Shown one piece after another: positions 55,660-64,000 of a stretch of DNA of 64,000 bases. Below the pieces are notes generated by a model. That model saw nothing but the letters and a program-made list of their open reading frames with translations. It did not search any database and had not been told where the DNA came from. The DNA is from Diplolepis rosae (lineage: Eukaryota; Arthropoda; Insecta; Hymenoptera; Diplolepididae). The translations under genes were made by a program, and so were the position numbers. Location: NCBI GenBank assembly GCA_030998225.1, contig JAPYXD010000698.1, positions 1,281,001 through 1,345,000 on the forward strand. Reading direction: 5' to 3'. Position 1 is the stretch's first letter, and each line of letters begins with the position of its first letter.

Positions 55660-57136
55660 GTAAGAAAAAAAATCATATAATCGCTCCTTTGCTCCAAACA
55701 ATTTATTCTCCTAATTGAGTCATGTGTGGATTTTAACCGAGTCAAATATTTTATACATTTTTATTATTTTGTAACATTAGTCTTAGATTACTTAACAAAT
55801 TCGTTAATTAATCTCGATGTTATCACAATTTTTCAACTTGATATTGTACATAAAATAGGCTTAGGTTTATTTTTTTAAATTCATACATAAATTATTCACA
55901 GCTTCTGTTTTTCATTATAAATATATATTTTAAGTATTCGTGACCAGTTTTGGAGTAGTTTGTGAATTGTAAATTCGGACATGGAGATACGTTCTCGAAA
56001 TCAGGACGTTTTACATCACTTCAAATCTCAGACGCTATAGTATTTCGAACTTGTTAGCTCGTTATTGAGACTTGCTAACAATACAGAAATATTCTAGAGT
56101 CAATTGTTATGAGACAAATGCAATTAGTCGCATTTACATTTACATTTGCCTTATATGCATTGGTAAAAATAATATTAATATATAATTTCTAAAAATTAGC
56201 CTAGTATATGTAAAGTAATCAGTAACAAGACAAAGATGTAAAACATTTTTGAAATTATTATTAATAATAATAATAATAATAATTAATTAATAATTAATAT
56301 TATATAATTAATACAATAATATCTCTTATCGACTAGACAATATGTCTTTTCCTCTTGTAAATTTAAATTCCAAGTGAATGTGGAAAATTGACGTTACTAA
56401 AGTTTTTATTTAATTATGACGTTTTTATTATTTTAATGATTTTTACCAATGACTGTCATGTTTTGACTTTATCATTATATTCCAAAAAATTCCATGTAAT
56501 GTGATTTACGGCTGAAATTTGTATTCCCTGATGATGCTTCTGGAGTGGAAGCGAAACGTTGGCAAAAATTTTTAACGATCTGAAAATAAATGTCCGAATT
56601 GTACCCGTTTTCTTCTTCATAATTATTAACACTTGGACATTAAACATACCTAAATTAATTCTAATTTTGTATTTATGGAAATATTTTATACACCAATATT
56701 ATTCATATTTTTGAATTTCATCGTCAGATTTTCCAAATCTATGAAAAAAATTAAGTTTTCAACATACAAAAGAAGAAGCACACTAATATTTAGATTCTTA
56801 TATTTAATTTAATTTAATATAATTTCAAAATTACTTTCTACAAGTTTAGACCAAAATTTTTTATTCTTGAGTTTTTTATTTGTAGCATTTGAAATTTAAT
56901 AATTATAGTAAATTTTAAGAAATTTGAAATATAATAATTATAGTAAATTTTAAGAAATTTGAAATTTAATAATTTGAAATGTAAACCATTTCAAATGTTT
57001 TTCTCCTATTTTAAAAAGTTATTTTTTAAAAAATCCTTCCTTTCCTCTCTTTTTGGGAGTTATTGCGGTTTTTATTAAAACCATAACTCACATTTATATT
57101 CAGTAATCTAGTTCTAATCACATCAACATTTCCGTA
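55660..57136. other. AT-rich region after the ANKFY1-like exons
   Basis: No ankyrin exon found. 56528-56557 carries a CTGATGA...GAAAC motif (see findings), and 56886-56985 a short tandem repeat. Confidence 0.45.
56886..56985. repeat. tandem repeat, about 41 bp unit
   Basis: Units of GAAATTTAATAATTATAGTA followed by AATTTTAAGAAATTT, repeated two and a half times. Confidence 0.65.
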
Positions 57137-57361
57137 GGAGTCTTTAAAACTTCAATTGGAGATCTGCAGATGCCAGCGGAAGGAGAACACACTGCATTCG
57201 TCCTGCACCTCATGAACGCGATTGCTGACGCTTTCAACGGCGTAACGGAAGGAGACGATCATCCGAAGCGTATTCCATACAGCGGAAATTCATATCGTGA
57301 TGAATTTTTTTCACTCGCGCGGCGCCAATTGAAATTGAAATTGAATCATTACTTCATGTAA
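57137..57361 (+). CDS. unrecognised exon-like open frame
   Basis: After a T-rich stretch ending CCGTAG (an acceptor-like site), a frame with GC- and CpG-rich codons, unlike the surroundings, reads GVFKTSIGDLQMPAEGEHTA then FVLHLMNAIADAFNGV and ends at TAA 57359. Codon use looks coding. I recognise no family and see no partner exon. It could be a terminal exon of an unknown gene or a transposon relic. Confidence 0.3.
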   Translation, partial: GVFKTSIGDLQMPAEGEHTAFVLHLMNAIADAFNGVTEGDDHPKRIPYSGNSYRDEFFSLARRQLKLKLNHYFM

Positions 57362-57388
57362 AAATTAATAATATACCGTTCTGACTCA

Positions 57389-57567
57389 CAAAAGAATATT
57401 GGTTGATTCAAAGAAAATAATTTGTTTGAAAGACTTTCTATGATTCAAACTAAAGCTTTGTTTGAATTTAATGCAATTCGTTTCATTCAAACATATTTTA
57501 TGTTTTAATCAACGAAAGTCTTTCAAACAAATTATTTTCTTTGATTTAATCAAATATTTTTTCTAAG
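57389..57567. mobile_element. MITE with AAAGAAAATAATTTGTTTGA arms
   Basis: GATTCAAAGAAAATAATTTG (57396) and its inverted partner at about 57515-57545 bound a 180-base palindromic unit. Its wording resembles the ends of the 44691-48844 element. Confidence 0.6.
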
Positions 57568-57718
57568 TGCACGAATTCGACGAAGGTGAATATTGTACCC
57601 TAAAATTAATACTTTCAACATAATTGTATTTTGCAAAAATGTCTAAGTATAATTAATAAAACATTGCCTCTGAACATAATACAAAAGTCTTCTATTTTCT
57701 TAAAAACATTAATTTATA

Positions 57719-57810
57719 AAGAAACCAATAGAAAAAACAAGTAGAAATACGTAAATAGTTGATCCATTAACTATTTTCGTATTTTTACTTGTTTTTTCTA
57801 TTGGTTTCTT
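57719..57810. mobile_element. palindromic MITE, 92 bp
   Basis: AAGAAACCAATAGAAAAAAC and its exact inverted partner close a near-perfect hairpin of about 40-base arms. Confidence 0.7.
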
Positions 57811-57872
57811 CACTTTTATAATTAATTTTAATTTTAATGTATATATATATATATGTATATGATAAATTGTGC

Positions 57873-58045
57873 GCTTGTCAGATGGCGCCGTCATCGCTAT
57901 GTTTGGTCAATCCAAAAGCATTGAGTGTCCATAGCCTGCATTTTAGTGACCATTTACAGCCATTAGTGATGCAACTATGGTGCGGCCGTCAGCGGGGTGA
58001 GGTTTAAGAAATTATACTTCGGCGCCATCTGGCGTAAGCTCAAAA
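57873..58045. mobile_element. small TIR element
   Basis: CAGATGGCGCCG at 57879 recurs inverted as CGGCGCCATCTG at 58019. The outer right sequence GCGTAAGCTCAAAAC also appears at 53726-53742, at the edge of the other non-LTR fragment. Confidence 0.5.
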
Positions 58046-59060
58046 CAGGATCAAAGTATAGTGGCCGCTATCCCCTATGCTCGCGAACATGGCCTGTATA
58101 TTTAATTGCTGAGAAGATGGCATAAAGCTCAGCAAATAACACCGAAGAGGCATCAGGAAGCCGCACTCCAAAGCGGTAGTCCAGCGAGGGCACGAAAAAA
58201 CCACAGCCGGCCCTCCCCACGCCCGGATCAACTGAGCCGTCAGTATAAATGAGCCGGCGGGGGGGGGGGGGGGGATTTAAGAATCGACAAGTTTCGCGGA
58301 GACCCAGAGGCGTCAGAGAGCCCGGTCCCGGGGACCTGATCAACAGTCGGATCAACAGTCACGTCCACATCCAAAGTGAGCTCACCCCAAGGGACGTCGA
58401 AGAAACACGCCCGTCGGGATCGATGCCGACCCTCAGCCAGGCCCAGCACACACAAGTAAGAGGCGAGTAAGCCGCATCTAGAAGGTAAAAGACGCAGTCT
58501 CCTAGCCGCAATCCTCTCCCTGAGGAGCTGAAGCCTGGGGAGGAGCGGATTCCCCCTCCAGGAGAAATTCCTCAAAACAAACCTGCTCGAGAGAAAAGAT
58601 CTACGGAGAAAAAGCGGCGGTTCACCAGCCTCAGATAGGAGCACAGAGGTCGGAGTAGTCCGCATGCACCCAAGAGCCGCCCTAAGCGCACCAAACTGTG
58701 CGCGATCCAGAATACGAAGAGCCGACCTGTTAGCGCAGCGAAACAGAGAGGCACCCCACTCTAAGTAGGACTCAACCAAGTTCCTATATACAGTAAGTAG
58801 CAAAGCTAGATTAGCCCCCCAAGAGACCCTAGCGATGACCTTAAGAATATTCGTGGCACGCGTCGCCTTGTCTGCAATATACCTAATGTGGGGAAGCCAG
58901 GTGAGCCGTGCGTCCAGAATCACGCTGAGATACTTCAGAGATGGCTGACAGGGAACAAGGAGATCTCCAACCCGGACTGAGACATCCCCAGGGCCGCCCC
59001 GGGCCCTGGTGAAGACGCACAGCTGGCTCTTGGAAGGCGAGATGCCAATGCACACAATTC
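58046..59060 (-). pseudogene. non-LTR retrotransposon fragment (RT C-terminus and RNase H start)
   Basis: Minus-strand frame 59055-58240 reads SPSKSQLCVFTRARGG, PSLKYLSVILDARLTWLPHI and ATRATNILKVIA, the region after the polymerase core of reverse transcriptase. RNase H begins in a different frame with RRLIYTDGSVDPGVGRAGCGFF and LFAELYAIFSAI (58355-58068). The frame breaks at a run of 16 G at 58259-58274. Truncated at both ends. Confidence 0.7.
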
Positions 59061-59079
59061 AGAAAATTACGAGACTCGC

Positions 59080-59192
59080 GACAATGCTCGCAGGACTGAT
59101 CGCGCCTTGGATTCGTCTCGACTACGTCTCGACTACGCCTCACCTACGCCTCGACTACGCCTTGGCTTCGATCTCCTGCGAGCATTGTCGCA
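59080..59192. repeat. hairpin with internal CTCGACTACG tandem repeats
   Basis: GCGACAATGCTCGCAGGA (59086) and its inverted partner TCCTGCGAGCATTGTCGC (59171-59188) close around five imperfect units of CGTCTCGACTAC / CGCCTCGACTAC. Confidence 0.65.
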
Positions 59193-59230
59193 CGTCGCGC
59201 AATAACTCTCATTGTGCGCCTACGCACGTT

Positions 59231-60100
59231 ATATACTATTTAATATTGCACAAATTATAATATAATTATTAAATTTAGTTTATGTCTTTTTAGTATTTTT
59301 TTATCAGTGACAAATTTTTTTCTTCAGTTAGAAATCAAATGATTTAGAATTTATAAAACTATCTTTCCAAATCTCAAGACTTAACTGCTGACATGTTAAA
59401 AAATTAAGCCTATGAATAAAATAAAATTTGAGTTTGAATTTTTGAATATGAAGTTATTAAATATTATTAATTTAATATATTCAAAATAAAAATATTATCA
59501 TGATCAAAGTTACCAATATTATTTTATTCTCCTATAAATGAAGTATCACTGAAAAGCTTATAAGCTTTATTTACGTTTTTTGAAAGGATTATCTGTTTCC
59601 GTAAGGTCCTCTTGAGATGGATGATTCTCATTTCCAGAATTGTATATTTTAGTCGATTCCACTTTGCAGACGTTTCTTAACATAAATAAAACAATTTGAT
59701 CACAACATTAACAAACATTATTAAGTCTATATATTACTATAGTATTTATTGAAAATAAATTTACGTTATCCTGAATATAACATATCACAGTAGTTCGGTA
59801 AATATTTTTAACTTCTCTAGGTTCTCTATTAAAATTATTGATATTCCAGTGATTATCAAAAGATAATAAAAAAATAAAACAGATTTTCATTGTTATTTAC
59901 TTACCTGTCACCTAAAAGCCGATCCTAAGCAAATTAAGAAGAATGCAGGTTCAAATTTCAAATATAATTAATCGCAAAAACAAACACAAAAGGGGTTATA
60001 TATACTCTTTCAAGGTTGGCCATCTTGAATATGTAATCAACTACAGTTTTATACGTATTTTACGTAATTTACATAGAAAACCTCAAGTTAAGCGTAACTT
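59231..60100. other. nothing recognised
   Basis: AT-rich, with no exon, RNA or repeat that I can support. Confidence 0.4.
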
Positions 60101-60657
60101 TGCAATCCTGCTCTTGTGTATATTCTCCACTATGTCCACTATGGACATGTCCGATCTGGGCACACTGGCCTGAAGCCTGTCAGCTCGGGCGAGAGTGAAT
60201 TTAGGATTAGGCTGTCTCTCGCTAACGCCGAGGCTAGCGCAGTACGCGTAGACAAAGACAGAAAAACCACTTATCGTCTCTCTCTTTCGCTCTCACCGAG
60301 TTTGCAGACTGACGTTGCCACTTACAGAGTGACCTATGGCATGTCTCCTCTATCTATAATATCTCTATGATATTCTCCTGGTTTAGGTTTTCATTGTGCT
60401 CAGACCCCAGCCCTCTGCAACTTAAAACTAGAAGTGGGCTGACTTTTGACTGGCGAGCGCATTAGTACTTAAAGTGACCGAGCGCGGCGTTGATAAGCTT
60501 TAGGGCCGACAAACTGTTAAATGCATGGCAAAACAGTAAAGATTCGAGGTTTTTTGATATTTAGCAGTGTGTTTATCGTGTTTTTTGTTGAAAAAGTAAA
60601 GTGAATAGTTTTCTTGGTGTAAGGATGTAAAACAAACATTTTGCTGAAAGTGACATC

Positions 60658-60704
60658 ATGCGCGAAAGAACAATTATTGGTCCTGACGGAATTGTTTTGG
60701 AACG
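60658..60704 (+). CDS. possible first coding exon of a downstream gene
   Basis: ATG at 60658 opens MRERTIIGPDGIVLE and runs into a strong donor CG|GTATGT at 60705. The 400 bases upstream are more GC-rich than average, as promoters are here. No second exon is visible by 64,000. Weak. Confidence 0.25.
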
Positions 60705-61640
60705 GTATGTATTTGAAACCTTTGAAGTAAAAGGAATAGAATAAACAATGTTTATGGACGAACGACTCGATTTAAAAGAATTGTGATAAACTTTTTATTG
60801 TTATCTTTTATTCACAATGTGATAATTATTTTTTTCATAATATTAGTGTTGAAATACTTCTTGCATTTATTCTATATATAATATTGCCTTATTATTTATT
60901 ATTAATCTTATATACATGCCTAATGTCTCTTGTTTATTGATATTTTTATAATTGCAAAATATAATTTGTGTTGGTAAAAATAGCTCATCATATTAAATTA
61001 ATTTTAATGAACAGTTGAATCAGTTACTTTATCACTACAGTTTAAGAAAATGCAACAACCAATTTAGAATTTAGATTTTAAAAACTAACAATTTCCACAC
61101 TTTTATTTACTTCTCCCAATTACTATGACATACTTGAAATATATGAAAAACTTAATATTAATGTTTATTTGCACAAATAAATGTATTTATATTTGATTAT
61201 AACTTATAATCATTGCACTAAAATTCTAAAATGAATTAGTTGACTAATTATATTAATTATTTAATTAATAACAATTTTATTGTGATTACTTCGTGTTTTA
61301 TATTTATTTTATTCAATTTATTAACTGGGACAAATTTTTCTTATTTCTTTCACCCCTACTTGATCGTTCAGAAAATCAATATATTTCACTTTTTTCCTTA
61401 TATATTTTGTATTATTATATGCCAAAAACATTTAACTTTATTTTTCTTTAAAAAAAAAACACGAAAAGGCAGTTCAAATTTTAAAAAAACATAAATATTT
61501 ACATTTTGCCACGTATTTGAAAGCAAGTCGGCCCTATAGGTAATCAGCGCCACCATTTCGCCTGGTGGCCGTGATCCAACTCTCAGCCAACTTTTATTCC
61601 ACAGGCCTCTAGAGGAGTAGCACTGGGCTGTCAGACCCTA
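60705..61640. other. AT-rich stretch, then a GC-rich shoulder
   Basis: Nothing coding. 61525-61640 is GC-richer and contains GTCGGCC-TA and CAGCGCCAC words that recur at 63762-63790. Confidence 0.35.
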
Positions 61641-62747
61641 ATGGTGCATTTATACCTCTGTCTGCCTGACCGGTGCGAACAGAAAATACATAAGAATAAA
61701 GGAGACAGACAGTGTAAAAGTCAGCCCCCTGCATCTCAGCCAGAATGCACGTAATCCGCGAAACGAAAATGTCACAAGAATTGACCGTGGCCGCTAGAGG
61801 CGCTAATTGTTCATGAGGCCTGAATTCATTTTAATGCCTGGGAAAAATGCATGAAAATTAAATTTTTGGGGATAAAAACTACTTTATCATATTTTTTTTA
61901 CAACACATTAATCTAGAAAGTTTTAAATATAATTTGAAGCAATTTTTACTGATAGAAAGGGTAATATGCTTAAAATTTGGGCGAAAATTGTCTTTGTAAT
62001 TCTGGCTGGAAATTGAAATCAAAGTTCTGTTATCTTCGTTTTAACATTAATATTTACATTGTGATTATTAAATAAAAATACAATATTTATTTATATTATC
62101 AATATTATTGATATTATATCAGTCTTACATATTATAATAGAAAAATTGGCTATTAAAATTCCATCAAATTGAATTATAATACGGGTATTAATTATATCAT
62201 CTTGATTTTTTTAGAAAAATTATATTTTATTATAGGTCATTTTGTATTTTATATTGTAAAACTTCTCAGTAATTGAAAAAATTACATTTTTATGAACGAA
62301 ACTTTCACATAAGGAATGAACGTACATTTGAAAAAGTAACAAATATAAAAAATTTATAAAATTCCTTTATAAGTATTTGAAAAGTCAAAGAACAAAGATG
62401 TTTGTAATAAATAATAATCAACATAATATACTATATTTCATAATAATATAATGGATATTTAGATCTCATATGCACATAATTTATTATGTGTATTTTATAT
62501 ATAATTAGGGATGGGCGATCTCGATTCGATTCTACGGAGATCGATCTTTTTTACTCGATTAATCGGTTGGATTGATATTTTTTTCGATCTTTACGAACGA
62601 TTCTCCTTTCTTTTTTTCCTGTTTCCTATTTCTATGAACTGTTCCTATGAACTGTTTTTTAGTTTAAAAGTGAGATCAAGGGGTCGACCACGAGAATATC
62701 CTTAATGTGATATACAAAGTATATTAATATTATAAATGATTTCAAAT

Positions 62748-62862
62748 TAGTTAGTTGAGTTTGAAATTTTTGTCACTGCCTACATTATCGGAGGATCACT
62801 AGTCGCGTATCAGATAGGATACGTTGTCGACAGGTGTCCTCGTAGACAATTTCAAACTCTTA
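62748..62862. mobile_element. small TIR element, copy B of the 30679 family
   Basis: Nearly identical to 30679-30782, including CACTAGTCGCGTATCAGATA and GACAGGTGTCCTCGTAGAC. It interrupts the first unit of the tandem array inside the hAT-like element. Confidence 0.72.
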
Positions 62863-62865
62863 TAA

Positions 62866-63120
62866 TATTAATATTATAAACTTTATAATAATAGTTCATA
62901 TTTATGCCAGAAATTTCATCATAAATAATACTTTAAGTGATATGCAAAGTTCAAAGTATATTAATATTATAAACTTTATACTAATACTTCATATTTATGT
63001 CAGAAATTTTGTCATAAATAATACTCTAAGTGATATGCAAAGTACAAAGTATATTAATATTATGAACTTTATAGTGATAATTCATATTTATGTCAGAAAC
63101 TTTACCACTAATAATACGCA
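62866..63120. repeat. tandem array, about 94 bp units
   Basis: Three units starting TTAATATTAT-AACTTTATA, each with TTCATATTTATG-CAGAAA and AAGTGATATGCAAAGT, with a fragment of an earlier unit before 62748. Confidence 0.7.
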
Positions 63121-64000
63121 TTGCTTTAAAAATTGTACAATTTAAAAAAATAAAAAACGTTCCTGATTCGCAAATATAGTGTGTTTTTCAAGCCTAATTT
63201 CCTTTTTTATTGATATAAACACTTTTTTATTTTGATAATTTCAATTCACAAAATATGCAAGTAACAATTATATCTCCAATTGTTATAAAAAATTTAAAAA
63301 AAAGGTTATTTTACATAAATTTATAATTTTCAGAAAAAGGTATCGATTTTTGAAGATCGATTCAAAAATCGATCTTTTTAATCGATAAAATTGAATCAAT
63401 AATTTCAGAATTGATTTTTTTTTCGAAGATCGCCCATCCCTATCTATAATACCTTAAGTTCAGTCAGTCAGCCTTGTTGATTTTTTTATTCAAAGCGTTT
63501 TAAATTTAGTATAGATTAAATTTTAATAAGTTAAATGCGCTCATGATAAATAAACCACAAAACAATGCACTTTTTCAGAGCATGACGTGTAGCCTGTTTT
63601 GCAACCTACAGCAACACATTTCCGCATTTTCACTTAAATTTTTATATCACCGACTATTAAAATCATTCCAATTTACCTAAAAAGCACACAAAAGCACTGC
63701 AGACACCAATTTTTCACAAAAAATGTTAAATTTCAATGTTCTATAATGCTAATCTGTATAAGGTCGGCCTCATGAATAGCCAGCGCCACAGTGGCCAACG
63801 GTCAACATCTGTGACATTTTCAACTCCAGAGATTCCGGGGGCTGGTAAAAGTGGACAAGAGAAAACGTCTGTCTTTTTTGCTCTTATGTATTTTCTGTCC
63901 GCACCGGTCAGGCAGACAGAGCTGACAGAGGTATAAATGCACCATAATTGGCCGACTGCAGAAAGACAGGTAGCGCCGCTCTCGGTGAAAGCGTTCGAAT

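Larger units (their letters stand above)
62506..63442. mobile_element. non-autonomous hAT-like element
   Basis: TIR TAGGGATGGGCGATCT and its inverted partner AGATCGCCCATCCCTA, flanked by 8-base repeats TATATAAT and TCTATAAT (one mismatch). hAT features; 937 bp, no transposase. Confidence 0.8.
61641..63945. mobile_element. 2.3 kb element with about 200 bp inverted arms
   Basis: The left arm from ATGGTGCATTTATACCTCTG and the right arm ending in its inverted partner share CTGCCTGACCGGTGCG, ACAGAAAATACATAAGA, GGGGGCTG and TGTGACATTTTC-type words, continuing to about 61835 / 63755. No transposase. It contains an inserted hAT-like element. Confidence 0.7.

Noticed and set aside
62866..63120. CRISPR-like array
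   Set aside because: Units are contiguous 94-base tandem repeats without spacers, in a eukaryotic transposon.

Overview
The window looks like nuclear DNA of an insect. It is AT-rich, its genes are split by introns with GT..AG borders, and it holds insect-type genes: a TTD14 homologue, a domino-type SWR1 ATPase and a clan-3 (CYP6-like) cytochrome P450. It also carries many small inverted-repeat transposons, a mariner remnant, hAT-like elements and RNase H-bearing non-LTR fragments. I cannot fix the order; a hymenopteran is plausible but unproven.

Layout. 480-4063 (+): 3' part of a TTD14 homologue, its 5' exons lying upstream of the window. 7947-9121 (-): a two-exon CCCH zinc-finger gene. 11072-12494 (-): RAD51D in four exons. 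13185-13445: a broken THAP-like fragment. 16140-40319 (+): domino, with a GC-rich noncoding start region, about 20 shared coding exons and two alternative 3' ends (one ends at 35846; the other splices out at 33188 and adds a SANT domain and a Q-rich tail up to 40319). 44016-51719 (+): a five-exon P450 whose first intron holds a 4.15 kb repeat. 54518-55659 (+): 5' exons of a Rabankyrin-5 (ANKFY1) relative, with an in-frame TGA and no ankyrin or FYVE exons in the window. 55.7-64 kb is mostly repeats: a non-LTR fragment, nested TIR elements and a possible first exon at 60658.

The most interesting reading is that the introns of domino are a nest of snoRNAs. Two adjacent introns carry near-identical C/D box RNAs whose D-box guide matches the U15 (SNORD15) family and a conserved 28S rRNA stretch; a third intron carries a decayed relative. 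Five other positions fold as two-hairpin H/ACA RNAs with recognisable H and ACA boxes, two of them paralogous, and two weaker candidates follow. Domino would then be both a chromatin-remodeller gene and a snoRNA host gene.

The rest of the novelty is structural: a nested inverted-repeat pile-up with two tRNA-like sequences in a domino intron, repeat-in-repeat insertions at 41999-42624, 44691-48844 and 61641-63945, and a cluster of GC-rich 'GCGCGAAGCGCG' hairpins at 46640-46995. All coordinates come from reading the sequence by eye; splice sites are inferred from frame continuity and GT/AG signals, not from transcripts.
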